Below are positions 1 through 8,301 of a DNA stretch of 64,000 nucleotides, in pieces; positions within the stretch are counted from its first letter, which is position 1, and each line of letters begins with the position of its first letter. A program made the position numbers and the translations under genes. Source of the DNA: G963665085 sp963665085 (GTDB lineage: Bacteria; Bacteroidota; Bacteroidia; Bacteroidales; JAAAOM01); NCBI GenBank assembly GCA_963665085.2, contig CAXXXS010000001.1, positions 2,604,001-2,668,000 on the forward strand. The letters run 5' to 3'. A model generated the notes under the pieces. It saw nothing but the letters and a program-made list of their open reading frames with translations. It was not told where the DNA came from and did no database searches.

Positions 1-274
1 CAACAGCAGGTACGACATAGTTTGTGTTTGTCACTTTTTTTATGAGTCCTTCTGATGTTTTATAAACCGTATACCTCAAATATTTATCATCAATATCTTT
101 TAATTTATTTGAGAATAGAATAAAATCAATACTTATTTTTGATTCAATTGCCCAATCAATCGCCTCGAATCCTTCTATTAAAAATTTATTATTTTCAATT
201 CTCCCTTTCTGACAATTGATTGATTTTGCCAACTGTATATTTTCGTCTTTTAACGATGTTATTTCTTCTATCAT
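1..274 (-). CDS. TrmH/SpoU-family RNA methyltransferase, N-terminal part (cut by window edge)
   Basis: This minus-strand reading frame opens at an ATG at 272-274 and runs off the start of the window, so only about 91 N-terminal residues are visible. They begin MIEEITSLKDENIQLAKSIN and contain FLIEGFEAIDWAIE. That layout (a leading 'I.SL.N..I', then 'FL.EG...v..Ai') is typical of the small substrate-binding domain in front of the SPOUT methyltransferase fold of TrmH-like enzymes, which 2'-O-methylate rRNA or tRNA ribose. The catalytic knot lies outside the window, so family membership is inferred from the N-terminus only. The specific substrate cannot be told. The gene points away from the CDF gene's upstream region and shares no obvious operon with it in view. 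Confidence 0.6.
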   Translation of the reverse strand, partial: MIEEITSLKDENIQLAKSINCQKGRIENNKFLIEGFEAIDWAIESKISIDFILFSNKLKDIDDKYLRYTVYKTSEGLIKKVTNTNYVVPAV

Positions 275-401
275 ATTTAATCTTGACTGCTAAATAAATA
301 GCATTTCTTTTTTTTGAAGCGGCAAATATAGATAAACTATGCTGCGTATGAATGATTTTATAAAATCGTTAAATCTGAATTTTTGAAAAGGACATTAATT
401 C

Positions 402-1277
402 CTAATCATCTAAATGCGTAAAATTTTTAGGTTCGATGTGAATAGTAGCTATTATATTTAATTCCTGTTTTATCTTTTTTTCAATATTTGTGGCAATGGA
501 ATGTGCTGATAAAACATCCATTTTGCTATCAACTTTTATATGAAATGTTAGCTCTTGATTTGAGACATAATTATGAATGTGAAAATGATGAGGAAATAAA
601 TCTTGACTATAGATTGATTCAACTAACTGCTTAACCTTAACAACTAACTCATCACTGGGTTCTTCACCTAATAATTTGTTTATCGCATCTTTAATTATTT
701 CATACGATGCATAAAAAAGCATGAGCGCAATAATAATTCCTAAAATACTATCGATCCACCAAAATCGGTTTGTAAAAAATATTCCAATCAATACAACGAT
801 TGAAGATAATGCATCGGTTCTGTGATGCCAACCATCTGCCTTTACTGAGAGATTATTTGTTTTTTTGCCAATGTAGAATGCATATTGGGCCAACGCCTCT
901 TTTATAATTATAGAGGTAATTGTTACCGTGATTGCTATCATCCCAAAATTTGCTGACTCTTTTGTTTTAAATTCAATGATTGAATCTTTAAGAAAATCAT
1001 AGGCAATTAATGCTAATAATACACCAATAAAGATAGCAGCAATCTGTTCCCATCTTCCGTGACCAAAGGGATGGTCTTTATCGGGCTTTTGAGAAGAAAG
1101 TTTTACGCCAATAATTACGATTATTGAACTTAATGAATCCGATAAAGTATGCCATGCATCGGCTGTTAATGCAATTGAACCTGAAATAATACCAGCCCAT
1201 AGTTTCAACGCAAATAATCCGGTGTTAACTATAATTGATACTGCTCCTTCTATGTATCCAGCTTTATTTTTATCCAT
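402..1277 (-). CDS. Cation diffusion facilitator (CDF) family metal exporter
   Basis: This 291-residue inner membrane protein is a proton-coupled divalent metal exporter of the CDF family. The two membrane metal-site signatures are visible: H43-TLS-D47 in the second helix and H151-HRT-D155 in the fifth, an HxxxD/HxxxD pair usual for zinc-type members. A DHPFGHGR segment (about 68-75) connects helices 2 and 3, and the C-terminal 85 residues form the cytoplasmic metal-sensing domain. Length is normal for the family. The ATG start lies only about 20 bp from the left hairpin of an IS200-like element, so its native promoter region has been displaced. Beyond that element sit a MarR gene and a palindrome matching the MarR operator, so the exporter was probably controlled by that regulator. 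The metal is inferred, not shown. Confidence 0.9.
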   Translation of the reverse strand: MDKNKAGYIEGAVSIIVNTGLFALKLWAGIISGSIALTADAWHTLSDSLSSIIVIIGVKLSSQKPDKDHPFGHGRWEQIAAIFIGVLLALIAYDFLKDSIIEFKTKESANFGMIAITVTITSIIIKEALAQYAFYIGKKTNNLSVKADGWHHRTDALSSIVVLIGIFFTNRFWWIDSILGIIIALMLFYASYEIIKDAINKLLGEEPSDELVVKVKQLVESIYSQDLFPHHFHIHNYVSNQELTFHIKVDSKMDVLSAHSIATNIEKKIKQELNIIATIHIEPKNFTHLDD

Positions 1278-1297
1278 TTTTATTTAAAATCTGAAAA

Positions 1298-1318
1298 ACC
1301 ACCGCCTTAGGCGGTGGT
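1298..1318. repeat. Left-end hairpin of the IS200/IS605-like element
   Basis: A perfect 9-bp stem, ACCACCGCC, is followed by loop TTA and GGCGGTGGT. It stands upstream of the TnpA gene where IS200/IS605 elements carry the left-end hairpin recognised by the HUH transposase. The right-end hairpin near 1837-1855 has almost the same stem. Confidence 0.75.
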
Positions 1319-1379
1319 CATGTAAGTTAGGCTTAGCCATATAGCTTTGCCCATAATATAAACTTAAAAAAGTAAAATT

Positions 1380-1802
1380 ATGGGTAAATTTCGAAAACTA
1401 ACACATGTTTTTTACAAATGCGAATACCATATTGTTTTTACGCCGAAGTATCGTTTTCAGGTATTAGAAGGTATGATCAAATCATTGCTTGAACACGATA
1501 TTCTCGCAATTTGTCAATGGAAAGAGGTCATAGTTGATGAACTGAGTGTGCAAAAAGATCATGTGCACATGTTATGTTCAGTGCCGCCAAAAATATCCAT
1601 TTCCGATTTCATGGGCATCTTAAAAGGTAAAACAGCCATACGACTTTTCAAGACATATCCGAGTTTGAAGTCTAAGCCGTATTGGGGAAATCATTTTTGG
1701 TCAAGAGGATACTTCATTTGTACAGTTGGTCTTGATGAAGAAATGATTCGCAAATATGTAAAGTATCAACAGCACGAAGACAAAAAGAACAGAGAACGTT
1801 AG
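1380..1802 (+). CDS. tnpA: IS200/IS605-family TnpA transposase
   Basis: This 140-residue Y1 transposase cuts and rejoins single-stranded DNA at the IS hairpins. The HUH metal-binding motif is D60-H61-V-H63, and the catalytic tyrosine is expected at Y126 in IRKYVKYQ near the C-terminus. The N-terminal HIVFTPKYR and the WGNHFWSRGYF segment (102-112) are also characteristic. The length is that of intact IS200 transposases, so the gene looks functional. It is a lone gene between the two IS end hairpins, with no TnpB or IscB partner. A short hairpin directly after the stop (CCCTC TTTTA GAGGG, 1808-1822) may end its transcript. Confidence 0.93.
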   Translation: MGKFRKLTHVFYKCEYHIVFTPKYRFQVLEGMIKSLLEHDILAICQWKEVIVDELSVQKDHVHMLCSVPPKISISDFMGILKGKTAIRLFKTYPSLKSKPYWGNHFWSRGYFICTVGLDEEMIRKYVKYQQHEDKKNRER

Positions 1803-1836
1803 CCTATCCCTCTTTTAGAGGGTGCTGTAATTGAAG

Positions 1837-1855
1837 CCACCGTCTTTGACGGTGG
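1837..1855. repeat. Right-end hairpin of the IS200/IS605-like element
   Basis: Stem CCACCGTC (1837-1844), loop TTT, and GACGGTGG (1848-1855) form an 8-bp hairpin downstream of tnpA. It is nearly identical to the left-end hairpin, as needed for recognition by the same transposase. Confidence 0.7.
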
Positions 1856-1871
1856 TCATTCACTAGTTTTT

Positions 1872-1893
1872 TTAGTTAGTCTTATCTAACTAA
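1872..1893. promoter_or_regulatory. Palindrome matching the MarR operator (second copy)
   Basis: Perfect 8-bp arms TTAGTTAG (1872-1879) and CTAACTAA (1886-1893) flank six bases, 22 bp in total. The 22-bp palindrome in the MarR gene's own promoter (2356-2377) has the same length and the same outer arms. This copy lies between the MarR stop codon and the IS element, on the upstream side of the CDF exporter gene. It is inferred to be the operator that served that exporter before the IS came between them. Confidence 0.6.
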
Positions 1894-1909
1894 ATAAGTA
1901 AAAAATTTT

Positions 1910-2329
1910 TTAAACTATCGTTTTAACAGCTTTGTTTAGTAACACTATAAGAATATCTTTTTCTGATTCTGTTAATTTTTTTGTCAGAAGAGATGCAAAC
2001 TGACTGTGTACATCAACATGTAAATGAGCAGCTATATCGCCTTTTTCTGTTAGATGTACATGGGCAGAACGTCTGTCGTTATCAGATTGAACTTTAATAA
2101 CATATCCATTCTCTTCCAATCTGTCCAACATTACAGATGTAGAAGCTTTTGTTATTTTTAATTTTTTTGTTAATTCAGAAAGTGTAGGATTTTCAAGAGA
2201 ATGTATCAACTCGATGCAATGCATTTGTTTCTGAGTTAGATTTTTCAAATCAGAATTCTGCTTTGCAATTTCTTCCATCTGCTCGCTTTTACTGAGTATA
2301 ATATTTATCAGTTCTTCAATACTATACAT
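1910..2329 (-). CDS. MarR-family transcriptional regulator, possibly metal-sensing
   Basis: This 139-residue winged-helix regulator shows the MarR core: recognition helix region LSELTKKLKITKASTSVM (about 50-67), then the wing with DNDRRSAHVHLTEKG (83-97). Several potential metal ligands cluster where AdcR/ZitR-type zinc sensors bind zinc: C38, E40 and H43 in the dimer-helix region, and H102, H104 and H108 in HLHVDVH. With a CDF exporter next door, a zinc or other metal-responsive repressor is a reasonable inference. The gene has its own Bacteroidota-type promoter with a 22-bp palindrome in the spacer (2344-2377), which suggests autoregulation. A MarR repressor answering to another ligand remains possible. 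Confidence 0.85.
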   Translation of the reverse strand: MYSIEELINIILSKSEQMEEIAKQNSDLKNLTQKQMHCIELIHSLENPTLSELTKKLKITKASTSVMLDRLEENGYVIKVQSDNDRRSAHVHLTEKGDIAAHLHVDVHSQFASLLTKKLTESEKDILIVLLNKAVKTIV

Positions 2330-2343
2330 AAATAAGTTTTAAG

Positions 2344-2377
2344 CAAAAATAATAATTAGTTAGATTAATCAAACTAA
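2344..2377 (-). promoter_or_regulatory. MarR promoter with overlapping 22-bp operator
   Basis: On the minus strand a TTTG (-33 type, 2370-2373) is followed after 18 bp by TATTTTTG (-7 type, 2344-2351), matching the Bacteroidota TTTG/TAnnTTTG promoter. A palindrome at 2356-2377 overlaps the -33 box and spacer. Its outer arms are TTAGTT and AACTAA, with a GATTAATC core and only one mismatched pair. A repressor bound here would block the promoter. Confidence 0.6.
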
Positions 2378-2511
2378 AATAAATAAAAAATATGAAATAG
2401 GTGTTGATAATCTATAGTTCTTTTTAGTAAAGTGCAGGACCTTTAATCCACATCCAGAAAATTTACCAGTTCATTGAAAATAAAAGAGTACTTGATGTGT
2501 ATATTTTTAAA

Positions 2512-2650
2512 CCTCTTAAAGTCCTCCTCTCAGGAGGATTTAGGAGGTCATCTTTTAAATGAATTACCCCGGGGCTTGCCCCGGGGTATCTAAAGGAGTT
2601 TGCGTTGCAAACATATTCACTTCCGACCCAGAGGGTCGAGGAATTAAACC
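2512..2650. repeat. Cassette of four consecutive hairpins (dispersed repeat copy A)
   Basis: Four short hairpins follow one another: TCCTCCT/AGGAGGA (2522-2538), TACCCCGGGGC/GCCCCGGGGTA (2565-2588), GTTTGC/GCAAAC (2598-2612) and CGACCC/GGGTCG (2624-2638). The 33-bp stretch 2518-2550 recurs with few changes at 18227-18259 and, inverted, at 18117-18177. The right end (2637-2650) recurs inverted at 59640-59653. The GC-rich stem stands out in an AT-rich region. The surrounding spacer 2330-2684 holds this cassette, the MarR promoter, and no gene that I can see. Confidence 0.7.
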
Positions 2651-2684
2651 ATCTTATGATTAAATATTACTTAGTGTTGTTGAA

Positions 2685-3281
2685 TTAAAGTTCAATAATC
2701 TCGATATTTCTCCAGCAGACTTTTACATCACCGCCGCTGTGGATTTGTAGAACGATTCCACCTTCTCCCTGACCTATTTTAGCATCATCAAGTTCTACCA
2801 TTTTAGTGCCGTTAAGCCATGATGTTACATTATCTCCCTGAACTTTTATTTTCATCGTATTCCATTCTCCTTCTTTTAAAGCTTTTTCATTCTCTGGTTC
2901 TGGAATAATTAACCATCCACGGCCATATGATTCATAAATTCCACCTGAATGTAGCCCTGCAGGGGCAACTTCAACCTGCCATCCGCTTACTGTTGTTCCA
3001 TCTACAGTAGATCGAATGAAAACGCCACTGTTACCATTCTGTACTTGTTTGAATTCTAATGTCAGGATAAAATTTTTGTAATTTTTTTCTGTCCCGAGGT
3101 AACCATATTCTTTGTCCTTGCCACTTTCACAAATTAGTAAGCCGTCTTCGACATACCATTTTTCGGTACCGTATATTTTCCAGCCATCTAAGTTTTTGCC
3201 GTTAAACAATGATGTACTTTGAGCATTCGAGTTCAATGTTAATAGAAGGCTGCATGCAATAGTCATTAAAAAATATTTCAT
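2685..3281 (-). CDS. Secreted DUF1080 / 3-keto-disaccharide hydrolase-like protein
   Basis: This 198-residue protein has a cleavable signal peptide (about residues 1-20, ending SNAQS) and one DUF1080-type concanavalin-like jelly roll. The opening SLFNGKNLDGWKIYG, the central GNSGVFIRS and the W-x-V-E-V-A run are hallmarks of this family, some members of which hydrolyse 3-keto-glycosides. Catalysis by this protein is not shown. It stands alone: the MarR gene lies 355 bp downstream, and an unrelated plus-strand gene lies upstream. It probably acts in the periplasm on a carbohydrate, but the substrate is unknown. Confidence 0.85.
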   Translation of the reverse strand: MKYFLMTIACSLLLTLNSNAQSTSLFNGKNLDGWKIYGTEKWYVEDGLLICESGKDKEYGYLGTEKNYKNFILTLEFKQVQNGNSGVFIRSTVDGTTVSGWQVEVAPAGLHSGGIYESYGRGWLIIPEPENEKALKEGEWNTMKIKVQGDNVTSWLNGTKMVELDDAKIGQGEGGIVLQIHSGGDVKVCWRNIEIIEL

Positions 3282-3619
3282 CTTTTAAATTTTAATTATT
3301 TTTAGTTAATCTTTATAAACCGAAAAACTCGGTTGTGAAAACAAATATCGGTAATAAGACTTGTTTTTTTATAAAATCTCCTTAAACTTTTGCGAAAATT
3401 GAATAAGAAAAGATAAAGTGTATTTTTATTTCTTGATAATTTAGAAAATATCTTGTGTTATGAACTTTATTAGGAATTGGAGTAAAACAGAGTAGGGACG
3501 AGCACATAAAATCGGCGTGTAATCTATTGATATCCATATCTTGAAGATTGGTAATCAACAATATTAAAACAAGTATTAGTACGTATACATATTTGATGTT
3601 TTTTCCTCATATTTGCAAA
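3282..3619. other. Intergenic spacer, divergent promoter region
   Basis: This AT-rich spacer lies between the minus-strand DUF1080 gene and the plus-strand acyl ligase fusion. I see no RNA gene, repeat or convincing promoter boxes. The ligase frame stays open up to a TTG at 3548, so the spacer may be about 70 bp shorter. Confidence 0.4.
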
Positions 3620-6109
3620 ATGTATTTTGACAATATGATAAAAGGAAGAGGGGAAAAGCCTGCGCTTATAATGCAGCAGCAAACTATTTCTTACGCTGTT
3701 CTTAATGAAAAGATCAACGAATTCTCAAGTTTGTTAACAGATTTTACTGACTGCCGTATTGCTGTTTTTTCAGAGAATCGTCCTGAATGGGTTTATGCTT
3801 TTTATGCAATTTGGAAAAATGGATGTGTGCCAGTGCCAATTGATTTTATGGCCAGTGTTGATGATATTGCATTTATTTTAAATGATTGTAAACCTAAAGC
3901 CATTTTTTGTTCTAACGACAAGTTATTGTCGGTTCTCAATAAAGCCATAGAAAAGATAGACTATACCCCAACTTTGTTTGTCTTTGATAAATTAGAAAAT
4001 AATACTACCACAAAAAATTCAGAGTTAACAATAGCACCTCCACAGGAAAATACTGCTGCAATCATTTACACGAGCGGTACGACAGGAAACCCTAAAGGTG
4101 TTATGTTAAGTTTTAAGAATCTTTTGGTAAATATTAAAGCTGTTTCAGAAGACATAAATATTTATAAGGAAGAAGATATTACGATGATGCTTCTTCCATT
4201 GCATCATATTTTCCCATTGATGGGAACTATGATAATTCCGTTGTATACCGGGGCAACTATTGCGTTATCCCCTTCGCTGAACGCAAATGATATAATGCAA
4301 ACGCTTCAGGAAAATAAGGTGTCTTTAATAATTGGGGTTCCCCGTTTGTATAGTATTATCAGAAAAGGAATAATTGATAAAATAAATCAAAGTGCGATTG
4401 CTAAATTGCTTTTTGCACTTGCGAAACGTGTTAATTCCCTTAGTTTCTCAAAAATTGTTTTTAAATCGGTTCAGCAGAAGTTTGGAGGAAATGTAAAACA
4501 CCTGGTTAGTGGTGGAGCACCGTTAAGTCCGGAAGTTGCATTGGATTATAAAGCACTTGGCTTTGATTTGCTCGAAGGGTACGGTATGACAGAAACTTCT
4601 CCAATAATTACATTCACGCGTCCGGGAGAATTAATTGCAGGTTCACCAGGGAAAGCTTTAACTGGGGTAGAAATTAAAATCCTTGATGGGGAAATTGTAG
4701 TGTCAGGTGGTAATGTAATGCAAGGATATTATAAAAGAGAAGAAGAGACCCGGGAAATTCTCAAGGATGGATGGCTCCATACCGGAGATTTAGGACATGT
4801 AGATTCAAAAGGATTTTTACATATAACCGGTAGGAAGAAAGAAATTATTGTTCTATCCAATGGAAAAAATATTAATCCGGAAGAAATAGAACAAAAACTG
4901 GAGAAAATATCTCCTGTAGTGAAGGAATCTGGTGTTTTTATGTTTAATGATAAATTAAATGTTGTTATTCTTCCTGATATTGATTTGCTGCGAAAAGAAA
5001 AAATTGAAAATGTAGAATTATTTTTAAGGAATGAGGTTGTTAAACCTTATAATGATTCTTCATCATCTTCTAAGCGTTTAATGAAATTAAACATTTCCTA
5101 TGAAGAGCTTCCAAAAACACGGTTAGGTAAACTTCAGCGATTTAAACTTGTTGATTTTGCACAGCAGGAAGCAAAGAAAACTAAAAAAGATTTGCAAGAG
5201 GTTGAGATGTTTAAGGAACTCTCTACTATCATTGGATTTTTAAAAGAACAAATTGGAGGAGACATTCAAGCTTACGATAGACTTGAAGATGATTTAGGAT
5301 TGGATTCCTTATCACGAATAAGTTTAATTGTATACCTGGAAAGTACTTTTGGAGTAAAGATACCTGAAGAAAATTTATCTCAATTTGAAACAGTCCTGAA
5401 ATTAGCAGAATATATACGCTCAAACAAAATTCGGATTACTCCCGAGATTATTAACTGGACAAAAATATTAAAAGAGAAGGTGCATATTAATCTGCCAAAA
5501 GCAGGCTTTTCGTTTAATGTTTTTAATTTTTCATACAAGGCAATTTTTCGTTCGATGTTTAGACTTCGTCAGGAAGGTGCTACAAACATTCCAAAAGGGC
5601 CCTGTATAATTGCACCCAATCATCAAAGTGTTTTGGATGGGTTTGTAATCGCTTCCTTGCTGAAAAGGAAAACAATGCGGCAAACTTACATCTACGCAAA
5701 AGAGAAACACTGGCAAAGGAGTTGGCTGCGATTTCTGGCCAGGAAGAACAACATTATTTTAATGGATATAAACAAGGATCTAAAATTATCAATCCAGAAG
5801 ATGGCTGAAGTTCTTAAGAGAGGTAAAAACCTGATTATTTTTCCTGAAGGGACCCGTTCAAAAAATGGTGAACTGGGGGAATTCAAAAAGACCTTTGCTA
5901 TCCTGGCAAAAGAACTTAATGTTCCTGTTGTGCCTGTATCTATTAAAGGAGTGCATAAAATATTACCGGTAGGTGCAAAATTTCCCCGATTTTTTCGCAA
6001 AGTCTCTGTGAAATTTAATAAGCCTGTTTACCCTAATAATAATGGAGTTGATAAAATTGTTGAGAAAGTTCAGAAAATATTGTTAAATCAATTACGAATG
6101 TTTCCTTAA
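3620..6109 (+). CDS. Acyl-AMP ligase - acyl carrier protein - PlsC acyltransferase fusion
   Basis: Three domains are joined in about 829 residues. First comes an AMP-binding fatty acyl-CoA/ACP synthetase with the P-loop YTSGTTGNPKG (about 150-160), GYGMTETSP, and the hinge region HTGDLG...GRKKEIIVLSNGKNI. Second is an acyl carrier domain with DLGLDSL, whose serine (about 563) would carry phosphopantetheine. Third is a PlsC-type 1-acyl-glycerol-phosphate acyltransferase with H668-QSVL-D (HX4D) and FPEGTRS (about 741). The protein probably activates a fatty acid, loads it on its own ACP and transfers it to a lysolipid, resembling Aas but with a built-in carrier. The frame is open back to a TTG at 3548, with ATGs at 3596 and 3620. 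I chose 3620 because the family-like sequence begins MYFDN. The menaquinone operon starts 100 bp downstream in the same direction. Confidence 0.88.
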   Translation: MYFDNMIKGRGEKPALIMQQQTISYAVLNEKINEFSSLLTDFTDCRIAVFSENRPEWVYAFYAIWKNGCVPVPIDFMASVDDIAFILNDCKPKAIFCSNDKLLSVLNKAIEKIDYTPTLFVFDKLENNTTTKNSELTIAPPQENTAAIIYTSGTTGNPKGVMLSFKNLLVNIKAVSEDINIYKEEDITMMLLPLHHIFPLMGTMIIPLYTGATIALSPSLNANDIMQTLQENKVSLIIGVPRLYSIIRKGIIDKINQSAIAKLLFALAKRVNSLSFSKIVFKSVQQKFGGNVKHLVSGGAPLSPEVALDYKALGFDLLEGYGMTETSPIITFTRPGELIAGSPGKALTGVEIKILDGEIVVSGGNVMQGYYKREEETREILKDGWLHTGDLGHVDSKGFLHITGRKKEIIVLSNGKNINPEEIEQKLEKISPVVKESGVFMFNDKLNVVILPDIDLLRKEKIENVELFLRNEVVKPYNDSSSSSKRLMKLNISYEELPKTRLGKLQRFKLVDFAQQEAKKTKKDLQEVEMFKELSTIIGFLKEQIGGDIQAYDRLEDDLGLDSLSRISLIVYLESTFGVKIPEENLSQFETVLKLAEYIRSNKIRITPEIINWTKILKEKVHINLPKAGFSFNVFNFSYKAIFRSMFRLRQEGATNIPKGPCIIAPNHQSVLDGFVIASLLKRKTMRQTYIYAKEKHWQRSWLRFLARKNNIILMDINKDLKLSIQKMAEVLKRGKNLIIFPEGTRSKNGELGEFKKTFAILAKELNVPVVPVSIKGVHKILPVGAKFPRFFRKVSVKFNKPVYPNNNGVDKIVEKVQKILLNQLRMFP

Positions 6110-6211
6110 TCGACTAAAAATGGAATCAAAATATAGGAATAAGTAGAAAAGAACATTTTTTACTTAATCTGGGTTCTTTATTTTTGAACATTATTATTCG
6201 AATTTTTATTT

Positions 6212-6616
6212 ATGACAATACAGGAACTTAATAACCTATCCAGAAATTCTCTGATGGAAACATTAGGGATAGAATTTACAGAAATAACAGAATCAAAAAT
6301 AGTAGCTATCATGCCTGTTGATCAAAGAACAGTTCAACCTTTTGGTTATTTACACGGAGGTGCAATGCTTGCTTTAATGGAAACTCTGGCAAGTGCAGGT
6401 TCTGTAGCAATATTAAATGATACCAACAAAGCTGTTTTCGGAACAAATGTGTCTGCGAATCATGTTAAAAGTACCCGAAGTGGCATTGTAACAGGTGTTG
6501 GGACGTTAATTCATCAAGGCAATACAATGCATAGTTGGGAAGTAAATATTTATAATGAAGAAAATGTATTACTTTCGAAATGTATAGCAACAAATTTAGT
6601 AATTAGCAAAAAGTAA
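6212..6616 (+). CDS. menI: Hotdog-fold thioesterase, probable DHNA-CoA thioesterase
   Basis: This 134-residue protein of the PaaI/YbgC-like hotdog family carries the typical PFGYLHGGAMLALMETLASAG region around residues 45-65, where the HGG and following acidic residue shape the active site. It is the first gene of a run that makes menaquinone, and its stop overlaps the menD start in TAATG. DHNA-CoA must be hydrolysed before prenylation and no other thioesterase is present, so hydrolysis of 1,4-dihydroxy-2-naphthoyl-CoA is the best guess. The symbol rests on context. A general acyl-CoA thioesterase working with the upstream acyl ligase is the main alternative. Confidence 0.8.
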   Translation: MTIQELNNLSRNSLMETLGIEFTEITESKIVAIMPVDQRTVQPFGYLHGGAMLALMETLASAGSVAILNDTNKAVFGTNVSANHVKSTRSGIVTGVGTLIHQGNTMHSWEVNIYNEENVLLSKCIATNLVISKK

Positions 6617-8301
6617 TGCCGCATAGGTTTCAGGGAATAGTAGATTTAGCCAATATTTTTAGTCAACATGGAATAACAAAAGCAGTTGTTTCTCCGGGCT
6701 CAAGAAATGTTCCGTTAATAAATGTATTTACCCAAAATCCTAATTTTGAATGTGTTTCTGTCGTTGATGAGCGTGCTGCCGCTTATTATGCGTTAGGTAT
6801 GGCAATAAAAATGCAGCGACCTGTTGTTCTTTTTTGTACATCAGGAACCGCAGCGCTTAATTATGCTCCTGCAGTTGCGGAGGCTTTTCACCAAAAGATA
6901 CCGTTGATAATATTAACAGCAGATCGTCCGCCAGAATTAATTAATCAACGGGATAACCAGACAATTAATCAGGTAGGAATATATAGTAATTTTATAGCAA
7001 AAGAATTTTTGTTTCCTGTTGAAACAGAAAAAGATGCCGATATTGTGTATGCACATCGAATAGCAAACGAAGCAGCAAGTTTGGCTGAGCATTTACAAAA
7101 GCCGGTACATATTAATATTCCTTTACGGGAGCCATTATACATTGATTTACCTTTAACTACTGAAACTAAAATAATTACACCCGATAGAATCACAAGTGAT
7201 TATTCCATATCAGATGAATTAGCTGAAATCTGGAAAGACTCTAAACAGATTGTAGTCTTGGCAGGTCAGAATAATTTTAATCCTGAAATAGAAATGATTT
7301 TGTCGAAGTTAACAGAAGATAAATCTGTTGTAGTTTTGGCTGAGAATCTGAGTAATTTACATTTACAAAATTCAATTTCGACTGTAGAGCGATTGTTTCT
7401 TTTTCTTCGTTCAAATCCGGATAGTCGTTATGCCCCCGATTTATTGATAACGCTCGGAGGAAGTGTTGTTTCAAAACAAATAAAATTATTTCTTAGAGAG
7501 AATAAACCTCAATACCATTGGCATATCAGCGAAGAATTCGAAATGGTTGATACATACAATTCTTTAACACATACCATAAATTATAATCCGGTTAAGGTGT
7601 TATCTTCCTTGAATAGTATCGGGAAGAAAACAAATTCAAATTACCAGGGAACAATGCTGAAACTGGATAATAAATTAGAAGAGTTACAGCAGGGTTACTT
7701 AAATACCATTGGATTTTCAGATTTGGCGGTATTTAAAAAAATAACGGAAACTTTACCCTCAAGTACGAATTTCCATCTGGGTAACAGTACACCAATCCGG
7801 TATTCTCAGCTTTTCAATACAAAACAAGATATCAGCTACTTTAGTAATCGGGGTGTTTCAGGTATTGATGGTTGTATATCAACAGCAGCAGGTTTTTCTA
7901 GAGATGAAGAAAATATATCCCTATTGGTTATTGGGGATATTTCATTTCTGTATGATAGCAATGCATTATGGATCCAGACATTATCAAAGAATCTTTGCAT
8001 CATTGTAATTAACAATGGAGGAGGGGATATTTTCAGGTGGATCAATTCTTCTGAAAATGAGAAGCTGGGAGGTTATATTGAAACACCTCAAAATGTCAAC
8101 TTAGAACTATTAACGAAAGCATGTGGTTTAGACTACCTGTTTTCTGATGATTCTGACTCATTTATCTGCGGTCTCAGAAAACTTTATGAACCTTCGGATA
8201 AACCTGTTGTTCTAGAAGTAAACACTTCGAAACAACCCAATGCAGAGATAGTAAGAAAATTATATAAAAGTTTTAAAGAATTTAAGAATGAGCAATATTA
8301 A
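6616..8301 (+). CDS. menD: 2-succinyl-5-enolpyruvyl-6-hydroxy-3-cyclohexene-1-carboxylate synthase
   Basis: MenD is a thiamine-diphosphate enzyme that joins isochorismate and 2-oxoglutarate to SEPHCHC in menaquinone synthesis. At 561 residues it has normal length. The N-terminal substrate-binding SPGSRNVPL (about 26-34) and the catalytic glutamate in VVDERAAAYYALGMA (about 50-64) are clear. The C-terminal cofactor motif begins at GDISFLYDSNALW and ends near NNGGGDIF. It is translationally coupled to the thioesterase (TAATG overlap) and overlaps menB by 14 bp. The protein is cytoplasmic. Confidence 0.97.
   Translation: MPHRFQGIVDLANIFSQHGITKAVVSPGSRNVPLINVFTQNPNFECVSVVDERAAAYYALGMAIKMQRPVVLFCTSGTAALNYAPAVAEAFHQKIPLIILTADRPPELINQRDNQTINQVGIYSNFIAKEFLFPVETEKDADIVYAHRIANEAASLAEHLQKPVHINIPLREPLYIDLPLTTETKIITPDRITSDYSISDELAEIWKDSKQIVVLAGQNNFNPEIEMILSKLTEDKSVVVLAENLSNLHLQNSISTVERLFLFLRSNPDSRYAPDLLITLGGSVVSKQIKLFLRENKPQYHWHISEEFEMVDTYNSLTHTINYNPVKVLSSLNSIGKKTNSNYQGTMLKLDNKLEELQQGYLNTIGFSDLAVFKKITETLPSSTNFHLGNSTPIRYSQLFNTKQDISYFSNRGVSGIDGCISTAAGFSRDEENISLLVIGDISFLYDSNALWIQTLSKNLCIIVINNGGGDIFRWINSSENEKLGGYIETPQNVNLELLTKACGLDYLFSDDSDSFICGLRKLYEPSDKPVVLEVNTSKQPNAEIVRKLYKSFKEFKNEQY

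Larger units (their letters stand above)
1296..1862 (+). mobile_element. IS200/IS605-family insertion sequence (tnpA only)
   Basis: This element of about 565 bp is bounded by two related subterminal hairpins (1298-1318 and 1837-1855) and encodes a single HUH transposase, the minimal IS200 layout. There are no long terminal inverted repeats or target duplications, as expected for single-strand peel-and-paste transposition. It sits between the MarR regulator gene and the CDF exporter gene, both on the other strand. Exact ends are approximate because the cleavage tetranucleotides were not identified with certainty. Confidence 0.7.

Noticed and set aside
5692..6000. 102-codon frame on the minus strand inside the acyltransferase domain
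   Set aside because: It lies wholly opposite conserved PlsC motifs and has no sensible protein features.
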